Source: Rhyzopertha dominica
Taxonomy: Eukaryota > Arthropoda > Insecta > Coleoptera > Bostrichidae
Assembly (NCBI GenBank): GCA_025024175.1
Contig: QCXZ01000139.1
Location: 217,355-281,354, forward strand
Direction: 5' to 3'
DNA: 64,000 nt
In this document: one piece after another, positions 42,201 to 53,545 of the stretch
How positions within the stretch are numbered: position 1 is the first letter of the stretch
Layout: every line of letters starts with the position of its first letter
The notes under the pieces: generated by a model
Told to the model about the DNA's origin: nothing
The model's database searches: none
Seen by the model: only the letters and a program-made list of their open reading frames with translations
Position numbers and translations under genes: made by a program

Positions 42201-43084
42201 CGGTGATCGCTCATACAAATTTTTACAAATATTTTCGAACACGGCTTCATATCCCAAATGTAAGGTATTTTTTCCCTTAATTTGAACATTCCTGATCGAT
42301 ACGGACCGGTTTCGATCGCACCAGGTGAGTTTTTAGAATACCTGAAATTCGAGCGGCAGTTGTCAACCGCGAGTAGTGCAGTTTCCTTAATTTTATTATT
42401 ACAATTATGCGTTCGTTCCGCTAAAAGCTTGCTAAAACACCAAGTTCTTATTGCGTTCGACCCATCTGTAGATGGGTTTTCAATTCTGCTCTTAATTTCC
42501 GAAAAAATTAAAATCGAAAAGTGTCAGCTCTCCTTTTACGGGAATCGAATTTTTAACATATATACGAATGTCAAAAGTGTACCCGCAGGAACAGACCCGC
42601 ACAGGGTACGAAACATAGGTAGCGTTGTTATAATCGGAGCGTTGCGTAGCGTATATACGGGGGCGAATCGAAGCGTCGCGGTGCATGAATGTGTGTATTG
42701 TGGGTGGCCTGATGCGGATCGGGCCCCCTAGAGTGAAGTTGCGAAAAGCAATGCAATGCAGGTCACACTGGCACAAGAAGGGATTCAAAGCCCTGCTAAA
42801 AACACGAAATGAATATGTGCCAGTGAAAATAACCTTGGGAATCTTTTAACTTTTTTTTTGAATAATTTATGTTCAAGTGTTTTAAGGCTAAGAGGTTGTG
42901 ATTAATGCAATTGAGTGTTTATAATAAATAATATACTGGCACGATGACGAAAAAAGATGTGTGCGATTTACAGGAGAAGCAAGATCGATTTCAAGTAGAG
43001 ATGTGCACCAAGCGTAAAAAAACTTTTTAATCCTTTTCTCGAATATTGAGTAGACACATTTCATCAGTCCCGCTCTCTACTTCC

Positions 43085-43350
43085 ATGGCAAGCTTCCACG
43101 AGGGAGCGAAGCTCCCGAGCAATGTCGCGAAGCAGCGCACCCTGACACCCCCCCTTCCAGGGCAAGCTTTCTTCGAGGGAGCGAAGCTCCCGAGTCTATT
43201 CCCGAACACCAACCCCTAACACCCCCCTTTCCAGGGCAAGCTTTCCAACGAGAGCGAGAGCTCCCGAGTCTATTCCTGATCACCAACCTGACACCTCCCT
43301 TCCAGGGCAAGCTTCCTACGAGGGAGCGAAGCTCCGAGTCTATTCCTGAA
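43085..43350. repeat. 72-bp minisatellite, array 2
   Basis: About four units with small indels; same hairpin core. Confidence 0.75.
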
Positions 43351-43582
43351 CTCCGAGGCTCCGATAATTCTTAACTAAGCCAGATCGGGTGCTCCCGGCC
43401 CCCCAAAAATTAACGGAGAAAAGTGCACATAAAGGGTTCGCGATCTTTAACTTTTTTTTCGCTTGATAAGGCTTTTTCCACAAAAGTAAGACGCGTTTTC
43501 CCTTAATTTGAACATTTCTGATCGATAGAGACCGGTTTCGACAGTGTACGATGTGTTTTGAATAAAATTTCTTTTAGTGCAG

Positions 43583-43775
43583 GTTATTTTGATCTGACAG
43601 CCACACGCAAGGCCGTACGGTGACAGCTGGACTGCTCCGAGAAGAAGAAGCTGAAAAAATGGTTAAATGACGCCGTTTGATAGACGTCGAGGTACGAAAA
43701 CGAAAGAGGTCATCCGTTTTAGTGGATACGTGAAGGATTCGAGGGGTCGGCGAGATCTTTCCCACGAAAAACAAC
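43583..43775 (+). other. Exon-like block in module Y1
   Basis: Bounded by TTCTTTTAGTGCAG (AG at 43581-43582) and AAC/GTGAGTACG (GT at 43776). The following 160-bp intron-like segment ends TTCTTTTATTGCAG at 43935. The block has no open frame. A homologous block with the same boundaries is at 45479-45669. Confidence 0.45.
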
Positions 43776-44319
43776 GTGAGTACGTTTCTCATAGAAATTT
43801 GCATATTTCGTAGATATGAGGCTTTCTTGCCGGAAAGTAAGACACGTACACACTTAATTTAATCGTTTCTGATCGATAGAGACCGTTTTCGACCGCTTGC
43901 GATGTGTTTTTTTTATGAAATTTCTTTTATTGCAGGTATTTGGTTATAATCAGATGATGACAGCTAGACGTCAGATCGCTCCCGACTTGCCGTGCTAAAA
44001 AGAAGGTGTTAAAGTGCTTTTGGATGGAATCTTGGGTACGGAAATGCAAGAGGGGACCCCGTTTTAGTGGTACGTGAAGGATTCGAGGGTTCGAGGAGAG
44101 TTTTTACTGGAGGACATGCGAAATTCCCCGAGGACGTCACCGGCCGCTGTAAGACGTGCACCTATTTTCGATTTGATCTCCACAATTATGATATGATTTC
44201 TGCGATTACAGGCGAGCAAAAGCAAGCATTATGACCAATATCCACATAGGTATCTTTCATCGGTAACTTCAGGATTTGTTGTTGGTACTACTGGAATATG
44301 TGTTCGGTGACATCGGAAT

Positions 44320-44515
44320 CTGTAACTGGGTAATATAGGAATTTGCAGATCGGTTATAATACAGGAATTCGCAAGTCGGTAATGCAGTAATTCGCAAGTC
44401 GGTAATGCAGGAATTCGCAAGTCGATAATGCAGGAAATCGCAAGTCGGTAATGCAGGAATTCGCAAGTCGGTAATGCAGGGAATTGGCAAGTCGGTAACA
44501 CAGGAACCTGTATGC
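44320..44515. repeat. 22-bp minisatellite
   Basis: Seven or so units of GCAAGTCGGTAATGCAGGAATT with degenerate leading units; directly precedes the four-hairpin cassette. A single related unit precedes the 117-bp array near 49175-49215. Confidence 0.8.
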
Positions 44516-44517
44516 AA

Positions 44518-44632
44518 GGGACGCGCGACAGCGCGTCCCGAGCGCGGGGCGAAGCCCGTGCTCCAGGAACGCGCGTTAGCGCGTTCCTGCGAGAAACGTG
44601 CCGCCGAAGGCGGCTTAGTTTCTTGTCTACAC
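44518..44632 (+). other. Four-hairpin cassette, copy 1
   Basis: Four adjacent hairpins: GGGACGCGC/GCGCGTCCC with a GACA loop (44518-44539); GAGCGCGGG/CCCGTGCTC type with a GAA-containing loop (44540-44563); an 11-pair CAGGAACGCGC stem with a GTTA loop (44564-44589); and GCCGCC/GGCGGC with a GAA loop (44600-44614). Ends TTAGTTTCTTGTC. Confidence 0.75.
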
Positions 44633-45478
44633 ATAATACTAAATACTGATAAGTCGCGCTCTCTCTGACACGAAGGGGTGATTTATGGCAGCAACTCCTT
44701 TTTTCGTGGTGGGTTTTTGGGGTCGCTTGGGGTCGAAATCGCGAGGGGAAGGTTGTATTTGTTGCGTAGGCGTATTTTGGTTGGGGTTTTTGCGTTAGTT
44801 TGGCCGGGAAAAGTGTTTAAAAAGTACCGATTTTTGCGAGTTTCGGTGCGAGAGAGATAGATTTTTCCGAATCGAGTCGAGACGTACGTCCCCACAGGGA
44901 AAAGCGAGGGAAGATGGGGATTCGGCGTGTGTTAGAAGGAGACGGAAGAGTTTTAGTTTGTCGCGTGCCGGAATCCAAAAACGTCAGATTAATTTGTCAG
45001 TGGGAAACGTCAGTTCGTGTCGGAGATTTAATTTCGCCCGTCTTGCTAAACTGCGACCTTTCCGTGTGAATGTGAGCGTGGGGAGCGTCCTTTCTCGGCT
45101 TCCTCTTGCGATCGGTGCCCGTTGGAGGGGTCCCGGAGGAGTTTTCGCACGAAATACGTGTAAGCACTGTCAAGTCGTTTTGCCGTCCCGTAGGAAAAGA
45201 GTGATTTTTCTATAGGAGGGTTTTTTGGGGGCCCCGTAGTACTTGGGGGCACCGATAATTCATAACTAAGCCAGATCGGGCGCCGGGGGCCGTCCGAAAC
45301 CCGTATTAGCCGAGAAAAGTGCATGTAAAGGGTTCGCGATCTTTAACTTTTTTTTCGCTTATTTAAGCTTTTTCCGCGAAAGTAAGACACGTTCTCCCTT
45401 AATTTGAACGTTTCTGATCGATAGAGACCGGTTTGGACGGTGTACGATGTGTTTTTCATGAAATTTCTTTTAATGCAG

Positions 45479-45669
45479 GTTATTCTAATTTGACAGCCAG
45501 AAAGCCGGGCCGTACCTGCGGCAGCCGGACCGCTCCGAGAAGAAGCTGAAAAAACGGTTAAATGACGCTATTTGATGGACTTTGGGGCACGAGAACGAAA
45601 CGGAGGACCCTTTTTAGTGGATACGTGATGGAGTCGAGGGTTCAGGAAGAGTTTCCCACGAAAAACGAC
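45479..45669 (+). other. Exon-like block in module Y2
   Basis: Homologous to 43583-43775. Acceptor TTTTAATGCAG (AG at 45477-45478), donor GAC/GTGAGTACG (GT at 45670), next acceptor TTTTATTGCAG (AG at 45826-45827), giving a 158-bp intron-like segment. Confidence 0.45.
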
Positions 45670-47084
45670 GTGAGTACGTTTCCCATTGAAATTTGCATGT
45701 TTCGTAGAATTGAGCCCGTTTCCCCTGAAAGTAAGACACGTTCTCCCTTAAATTGATCGTTTCTGATCGATCCGGACGGATTTGAACAATGTGCGATGTG
45801 GTTTTCATGAAATTTCTTTTATTGCAGGTATTTGGTTATAACCTCATGATGACAGCTAGACGTCAGATCGCTCCCGACTTGCCGTGCTAAGAAGAAGGTG
45901 AAAAAGTGCCTTTGGATGGGATCCGGGCCATGGAAATCCAAGAGGGGACCTTCGTTGGTCCATGTGTGTCGGTTCGAAGCGTTCGAGAAGAGTAGTTACT
46001 CGAAGATATGTGAAATTCCCCGAGGACGTCACCGGCCCCTGTGAAACGTGCACCTTTTCCCAATTATACTTCTTTTGTAAGAAATCCTTTGTAAAACGTA
46101 CTGTTCTTGAATAAAGCTACCTAATTGTACGGGGGTTTTTCATTCTGTGATTCGGTGCGCGAGAAAAGTGAAATTTTCAGGTGGACGGCCAACGCTCATG
46201 CAAATTTTTACAAATATTTTCCAACCACGGCTTCGTATCCCAAAGGTAAGGTATCGTTTCCCTTAATTTGAACGTTCCTGATCGATACGGACCGGTTTCG
46301 ATCGCACCAGGTGAGTTTTTGGAATACCTGTAATTCGAACGGCAGTTGTCGACCGCGAGTAGTGCAATTTTCTACATTTTATTATTACGATTATGCGTTC
46401 GTTCCGCTAAAAGCTTGCTAAAATACGAACTTCTCATTGCGTTCGACCTATCTGTAGATGGGTTTTCAATTCTGCCTCTTAATTTCCGAAAAAATTAAAA
46501 TCGAAAAGTGTCAGCTCTCCCTTTTACGGGAATCGAATTTTTAACATATATACGAACGTCAAAAGTGTACCCGCAGGAACAGATCCGCATAGGGTACGAA
46601 ACATAGGTAGCGTTATTATAATCGGAGCGTTGCGTACAATCGAAGCGTCGCGGTACATGAATGTGTATATGGTGGGTGGCCTGCCTGATGAGGAGGATCG
46701 GGCCCCAGGCCCCTAGGTGCGAGGTTGCGAAAAAGCATATAAGCGAAAGCAGGTCACACACTGGCACAAGAAGGGATTCAAAGCCCTGCTAAAAACACGA
46801 GATGAATATGTGCCAGTGAAAAAAACCTGTGGGAATCTTTTAACTTTTTTTTCGAATAATTTATGTTCAAAGTGTTCAAGGCTTAGAGGTTGTGATTAAT
46901 GAAATTGAATGTTTATAATAAATAATATACTGGCACGGTGACGAAAAAAAAGATGTGTGCGATTTACAGGAGAGCAAGATCAATTCAAGTAGAGATGTGC
47001 ATCAAGTAAAACAACCTTTTAATTCTTTTTTCGAATATTGAGTAGACACGTTTCGTCAGTCCCGCTCTCCACTTCCATGGCAAG

Positions 47085-47660
47085 CCTTCCACGAGGGAGC
47101 GAAGCTCCCGAGTATATTCCTGAACATCAACCCTGACACCCCCCTTCCAGGGCAAGCTTTCTTCGAGGGAGCGAAGCTCCCGAGTCTGTTCCCGAACACC
47201 AACCCTGACACCCCCCTTCCAGGGCAAGCTTTCTTCGAGGGAGCGAAGCTCCCGAGTCTATTCCTGAACATCAACCCAGACACCCCCCTTCCAGGGCAAG
47301 CTTTCTTCGAGGGAGCGAAGCTCCCGAGTATATTCCTGAACACCAACCCTGACACCCCCCTTCCAGGGCAAGCTTTCTTCGAGGGAGCGAAGCTCCCGAG
47401 TCTGTTCCCGAACACCAACCCTGACACCCCCCTTCCAGGGCAAGCTTTCTTCGAGGGAGCGAAGCTCCCGAGTCTATTCCTGAACATCAACCCTGACACC
47501 CCCCTTCCAGGGCAAGCTTTCTTCGAGGGAGCGAAGCTCCCGAGTCTATTCCTGAACATCAACCCTGACACCCCCCTTCCAGGGCAAGCTTTCTTCGAGG
47601 GAGCGAAGCTCCCGAGTCTATTCCTGAACACCAACCTGACACTCTCCTTCCAGGCCAAGC
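47085..47660. repeat. 72-bp minisatellite, array 3 (eight units)
   Basis: Exact 72-bp spacing between CTTCCAGGGCAAGC starts (47144, 47216, 47288 and on). Each unit has a GGGAGC/GCTCCC hairpin with a GAA loop. Because 72 is a multiple of three, a 237-codon minus-strand frame stays open; I regard that as an artefact. Confidence 0.9.
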
Positions 47661-48559
47661 TTCCTACGAGGGAGGTGGACGGTGATCGCTCATACAAATT
47701 TTTACAAATATTTTCGAACCACGGCTTCATATCCCAAATGTAAGGTATCGTTTCCCTTAATTTGAACATTCCTGATCGATACGGAGCGGTTTCGATCGCA
47801 CCAGGTGAGTTTTTGGAATACCTGAAATTCGAACGGCAGTTGTCGACCGCGAGTAGTGCAATTTTCTACATTTTATTATTACGATTATGCGTTCGTTCCG
47901 CTAAAAGCTTGCTAAAATACGAACTTCTCATTGCGTTCGACCTATCTGTAGATGGGTTTTCAATTCTGCCTCTTAATTTCCGAAAAAATTAAAATCGAAA
48001 AGTGTCAGCTCTCCCTTTTACGGGAATCGAATTTTTAACATATATACGAACGTCAAAAGTGTACCCGCAGGAACAGATCCGCATAGGGCACGAAACACTA
48101 TAATCGGAGCGTTGCGCAGCGTATATACGGGGTGAATCGAAGTGTCGCGGTGTATGAATGTTTGTATGGTGGGTGGCCTGTTGACGAGGATCAGGCCAGG
48201 CCCCCCAGATGTGAGGTTGCGAAAAAGCATATATGCAATGCAGGTCACACACACTGGCACAAGAAGGGATTCAAAGCCCTGCTAAAAACACGAGATGAAT
48301 AAGTGCCAGTGAAAAAAACCTTGGGAATCNTTTAACTTTTTTTTCGAATAATTTATGTTCAAGTGTTTATAGGTTGTGATTAATGAAATTGCATGTTTAT
48401 AATAAATAATATACTGGCACGATGACGAAAAAAAGGTGTGTGCGATTTACAGGAGAGCAAGATCAATTCAAGTAGAGATGTGCACCAAGTAAAAATCCTT
48501 TTAATTTTTTTTTCGAATATGAGTAGACACATTTCATCAGTCCCGCTCTCCACTTCCAT

Positions 48560-48960
48560 GGCAAGCTTTCCACGAGGGAGCGAAGCTCCTGAGTATATTC
48601 CTGAACACCAACCTGACACCCCCCTTCCAGGGCAAGCTTTCTTCGAGGGAGCGAAGCTCCCGAGTCCATTCCTGAACACCAACCCTGATACCCCCCTTCC
48701 AGGGCAAGCTTTCTTCGAGGGAGCGAAGCTCCCGAGTCCATTCCTGAACACCAACCTGACACCCTCCTTCTAGGGCAAGCTTTCTTCGAGGGAGCGAAGC
48801 TCCCGAGTCTATTCCTGAACACCAACCTGACACCCCCCTTCCAGGGCAAGCTTTCTTCGAGGGAGCGAAGCTCCCGAGTCTATTCCTGAACACCAACTTG
48901 ACACCCTCCTTCCAGGGCAAGCTTCCTACGAGGGAGCCAAGCTCCCGAGTATATCCCTGA
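48560..48960. repeat. 72-bp minisatellite, array 4
   Basis: About five to six units, with one- to two-base length differences, same hairpin core. Confidence 0.85.
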
Positions 48961-49232
48961 ACACCGAGGCTACGATAATTCTTAACTAAGCCAGATCGGG
49001 TGCTCCCGGCCCCCCAAAACCCATATTAACGGAGAAAAGTGCATATAAAGGGTTCGCGATCTTTAACTTTTTTTTCGCTTAATAAGCCTTTTTCTACGAA
49101 AGTAAGACAAATGTTCTTCCTTAATTTGAACATTTCTGATCGATAGAGACCGGTTTCGAGAATGTAGGGATCTGCGATGGTAGGTAATACAGGAATTTGC
49201 ACAATGGTAATATAGAGACCCGTTTTGCGGTC

Positions 49233-49930
49233 GCGGTGTTGTCGGACCGTGCACTTTTTACGATTTTTTGAGGAAATCGACGGGGAATCCCAGATTGCGA
49301 TTTTTAGCGAGTGCTGCGATTTTTCGCGAGCGATCGGTGGCTGTGGTATGCGGTGTTGTCGGATCGTGCACTTTTTACGATTTTTTGAGGAAATCGACCG
49401 GGGAATCCCAGATTGCGATTTTTAGCGAGTGCTGCGATTTTTCGCGAGTGACGATGACTTTGGTATGCGGTGTTGCCGGATGGTGCACTTTTTACGATTT
49501 CTTGGGAAAATCGACGGGTGAATCCCAGATTGCGATTTTTAGCGAGTGCTGCGATTTTTCGCAAGTGACGGTGACTTTGGTATGCGGTGTTGCCGGATCG
49601 TGCACTTTTTACGATTTTCTGGAGAAATCGAAGGGTGCATCTGGGAATGGCGGATACGGGATTTCCCCGACATTTCCGAAAGCGGTGTTGCCGGATCGTG
49701 CCCTTTTTACGATTTTCTGGGGAAATCGAAGGGTTCATCTGGGAATGGCGGATACGGGATTTCCCCGACAACTTCGAAAGCGGTGTTGCCGGATCGTGCA
49801 CTTTTTACGATTTTCTGGGGAAATCGAAGGGTTCATCTGGGAGTTGCGGATTCGGGATTTCCCCGAAATTTACGAAAGCGGTGTTGCCGGATCGTGCACT
49901 TTTCACGGTTTTCGGGGGAAATCGAAGGAT
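49233..49930. repeat. Tandem array with 117-bp then 98-bp period
   Basis: The GTGCACTTTTTACG phrase starts at 49251, 49368, 49485 and 49602 (117 apart), then 49700, 49798 and 49896 (98 apart). The 98-bp unit replaces the GAATCCCAGATTGCG segment with a shorter one. A 294-codon open frame across it is a product of the 117-bp period. Confidence 0.85.
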
Positions 49931-50027
49931 GAACCCCGAAACCTTCGAAAAACACGTGAACCACGGACTCCGGCCTTTCATCCCTCGATCAATCCCACTT
50001 CTGATAACCGACTTTCTATGGACCAAG

Positions 50028-50135
50028 GGACGCGCGAAAGCGCGTCCAGAGCGCGGGCGAAGCCCGTGCTCCAGGAACGCGCGTTAGCGCGTTCCTGCGA
50101 GAAACGTGCCGCCGAAGGCGGCTTAGTTTCTTGTC
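50028..50135 (+). other. Four-hairpin cassette, copy 2
   Basis: Same four hairpins as 44518-44632: GGACGCGC/GCGCGTCC with a GAAA loop (50028-50047); GAGCGCGGGC/GCCCGTGCTC with a GAA loop (50049-50071); the 11-pair stem with a GTTA loop (50072-50097); GCCGCC/GGCGGC with a GAA loop (50108-50122). It ends TTAGTTTCTTGTC exactly where the DNA polymerase fragment begins. Confidence 0.8.
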
Positions 50136-50141
50136 ATGCTA

Positions 50142-53100
50142 CTATAAAATAATTTTTTTATATAAACAGTCTCTGTAATTATCTATAGTTAACTTATCTA
50201 CTGCCACTCGTTTGATTCCTTTTGCTTTTTTGAGGCACTTCTCATCTACTACTTGTATAGAGTACATTTTAGAACGTAATCCAATAAACTCCTTCATTAC
50301 TTTACCCTTGTTTTCATCTTTCATTTTCAAAAGTACTTTTTTATTTATTCAACAACGGTATATTATAAATATTATCATTCAGATGTATCAAATCGACTGT
50401 CTATATCAGCTCGTATGTCGCTGTAGAAATCATCAGTTTTTATTGTGTAAATAAAGGAATCTGTATCCATATAATTTAAAGCAACGTTTTCCTTAAACTT
50501 AGATACCACTTAGATAATTCTAAAATTACAAATCCTAAATAAATCGGTTTATCATATATAGTGTAGATACAATTTAACTGAATAGCAACCATGTCTTCTG
50601 TAAACTGCTTAGCACTATGAAAATTCGGTTTTGCAATAAGACTAGCAGCNCCTACACTACTAGTTTTGTTACCCCATCTTGTGACAATTCTCACATCTTT
50701 TCTCTTGTCAACATTTTACATGGTTTTACCGTACACAGCATTATTCATTAATTTAAAAAAATCTTTTTCAAAGTCATTTTTTGCAAGTGTTCTATAATGT
50801 GTATTTAAATCGATATAACGCTTTAACCAATTTTACTGCTTGAATTGCAAGGCACGGTGAACCTTTAATAGCTTTAAAACCGAATTTCAGACACTGTTGA
50901 AGATTTCGATAATGTATGATGTAATTTGTTTTCTTTTCAAAATCGGCTATCAATTTAGGAAATTTGGAAATAGGTCCTTGTTTATTCTCGAGACAAAACG
51001 ATAAATCATTGTGTGTATCGTGTAGGGCCTGTGGATATTCTAAATCGACTTCAAATATATAGCCCTCGTTGGCAGGAATATCTATGATATTGATTTTTTC
51101 TGCGTTATCAACCCACCGGAAGTCTTGATAAGGAAGCATTTGAGACATTGAGCCCCCATATAAGTTATTAATATCTATAAAGAATAAAAATGTTGAAGGT
51201 TTGTTTTTATCAAAATCAGGAAGATATTTATTATTAGCAACAGAGTTTCGTAAAGTGCATTGGGTCAAACCCTCTCTAATTCCACTTTTAATAAAAGTAT
51301 ACCTATTTATATCTGTTAAAAGGTCAAGTTCTATATCTGTATATTTTAACATAGCGTGCCACGCTAAGCCAGGAGCAGTAAAAAAATTAGCAGCGTCAAT
51401 ACTATAAATATCGTAACATAATTTTCTAAAATTTGGAATAATGTCGGTTAATAGCAAAACGTCTGTAATTAAATATATTCTCAAATAGTCCCATAAACTG
51501 GAACAGTTAAACTCTTGCCAAATTAATTGAGCATGTTCGCAATCTTTGTCTGAACAGTCTGAATTTGTTAATTTATTGGTAATTCTTTGTGAGCTGGCAA
51601 CTGAGGTTCGTCTAATCTTATCCACGAATTCAAATATTCATAGGGAAGCACACCTTTTCTCCTTAATAAATTAAATTGTTCTTCTTTGGGAAAAACTGAA
51701 CGCAGACTCGTAAAATCGTCAGGTGATAAATTTTGAGCCAATTTTTCCAAACTACTTGCCATAAACCTAGCCTAATCGAGAAAACGTAATTCTACACTAT
51801 ATTTAGGATTAACAGATATCCATTGTGACACTGAAATATTTAGTTCCTTATTTAAAGAAATTATGCTGATTGCTCCTTCTACATTGGCCAAAGATCGAAC
51901 AAACAGATGGCAGTCATATCCTGAAAGATTATGAAAAAATATAGGAAAAAATTTAGGTTTTCTTTAAACTAAATTACAACTGGGATGAGCAGGTCCTCTA
52001 TAATTACCATGTGATCCCTTATCAAAATGATTATGGTCTCGAACTCTATCTGAACCTAGCGATTTTTTACATATATGACATGTGGGACAGTTAATTTGAT
52101 AATCACGTTCTGCGTCAGTTAAGGGTCTCATAGGTTTTGTATTCTTGAAAATATTATTATAAATATTACTTACATCATTAATTAGCGAAAGCACAAACTG
52201 ATCTGGCGAATCTTCTCCTTTATAGACTGTAAGTACGTTTAAGCTACTATCATACCCACATACGATGTAATATAAGAAAGTGCATGGAACTTGTTGTTGA
52301 ATGTTCGTAGTGGAAGAGTTTTCGGTATCGGGATAACAAGTATCTATATTTTGTAAAATACATTCAAAGTCTGCATAAACACAAAAAGGAACTTCGATCA
52401 TTGATTTATAATTAGTAAATGACAGTTTGCTTTTATTAATACTTGGCATTTGTGTGATTATACGATTACACTGTTTTGTGTGATAGGAAAGCTGATCGGG
52501 AGTAGTAAAATGTAGTAAACAAAAATTGCATAGATATATTTTAGATGAGTGAGATGTTATTTGACTGCGAACCAGACTTGATATGTGTTTAATCCAAACG
52601 TAATGTCCTTTAATATCTTCTTGTAGATACAAGAGATTAATGTGATTGGATTTCAGATTTTTCGAAGAGTAAAAAGGTCCGACTATTTTATCGTCTTCTA
52701 AACCAAACACGTTTACAGAAATATCGGCGTTTAGCGATTCGAATAGCGATACGTTGCTTATTTTCAACGGAAACACTAAATTACCAAAATTTAATTTAAT
52801 GTTGTTTTGTAAAACAATTATATTGTCTTCAATATTAGCAATTTTATATGATGCTGGTTTATGACAGTGACTTTCTACAGGACACAAAGTGGATATTATA
52901 GCCCACTTAAAACAATAGGAATCATGATTTTTTATATTTATACAAGCTCTCTTATGTTTAATTACGTTTGGTAAGGGGATATAATTTGACCCCCTCACCG
53001 GTCTATATTGATTAATCTTCACTTCCACATGGATAATCCCCAGAAGGGTCCATCCACTTCCTAGCCGTTAGAAGTCATCCATTTTTGTTAAAATCTGACC

Positions 53101-53545
53101 GCACATGCATTGATAAAGTTCTCTTACCTGACTATCATCTCGTACAATCTACATTCTTGTCTGGAATGATTTAATAGTGATTTCCTCATTTTCGTCAGTC
53201 ATCCGAATGTACTCGGCAAACAGTTCTAGATTAAAGTTATACATCAGGTGTGTCCCAAGCTGCTTAATTAGTTCCGTTACCATAACACCCTCAATGGATT
53301 GCATAAATTTTGCACAATCCAAATTTGATAAATCTGGATTCTCGACGATGAGGGTTTGAATACGTCCTGCGAAGCTGCTCTTTAATATCTAAATAATACG
53401 AACAATTAATAGTTTATTTAATGTAATATAGTATAATTTACCTTAATTCCTGGTTGTATTATCGCAGACACTTTTAATGTACGTGCTGTAGAACGAAGAT
53501 GGGAAGACCACTGATTGTTTGGTATCTCAGTCAACCAATATTGGT
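50142..53545 (-). pseudogene. Polinton protein-primed DNA polymerase B
   Basis: Replicative polymerase of Polinton elements, broken. An upstream exon (about 53545-53442, QYWLTEIPNNQWSSHLR) joins over a 53-base GT-AG intron (53441-53389) to exon 2 (ILKSSFAGRIQTLIVENPDL). Then follow the exonuclease Asp/Glu (VYADFECIL), an EndoVII-like zinc segment (CHICKKSLGSDRVRDHNHF), FFHNLSGYDCHLFVR, a polymerase motif A region (FIDINNLYGGSMSQMLPY), motif B ([12 protein letters not shown]), motif C (DTDSFIY) and GLRSKMYS. Stops occur near 53129, 53070, 51767, 50717 and frame changes near 51570, 50800 and elsewhere. The last part of the family's C-terminus is missing beyond 50142, at the edge of the repeat region. 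It is not joined to either Polinton copy at 1-15 kb. Confidence 0.85.
53389..53441 (-). other. Short GT-AG intron in the DNA polymerase gene
   Basis: On the minus strand AAG/GTAAATTATAC ... TATTATTTAG/ATATT. The codons on both sides join in frame. Confidence 0.55.

Larger units (their letters stand above)
41404..50135. repeat. Higher-order non-coding repeat region
   Basis: GC-richer than its surroundings and without a supported protein gene. Two module types alternate. Module X (about 41404-42519, 42520-43345, 46500-47665, 48000-48950) starts near GTGTCAGCTCTCCCTTTTAC and ends in a 72-bp minisatellite; X copies are linked by a segment ending TCGATCGCACCAG/GTGAGT. Module Y (about 43345-44632, 45230-46150, 48950-50135) starts near ATAATTCTTAACTAAGCCAG and holds exon-like blocks. 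A phrase close to CCTTAATTTGAAC followed by CTGATCGATA recurs at least six times. Open frames here exist because of repeat periodicity. Region 44641-45229 is unlike either module and unexplained. Confidence 0.7.

Noticed and set aside
47085..47660. CRISPR-like array
   Set aside because: Units are contiguous minisatellite repeats without unique spacers, in a eukaryotic context.
47056..47769. 237-codon minus-strand frame with 24-residue repeats
   Set aside because: The frame stays open because the 72-bp unit is a multiple of three; other arrays with slightly different unit lengths break it, and all frames show similar openness.
41404..50135. Ribosomal DNA intergenic spacer
   Set aside because: The alternating subrepeats are reminiscent of one, but no 18S, 28S or promoter sequence is present to support it.
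49268..50152. 294-codon plus-strand frame with repeats
   Set aside because: It follows the 117-bp period, changes reading once the period becomes 98 bp, then runs through the hairpin cassette. No domain is recognisable.
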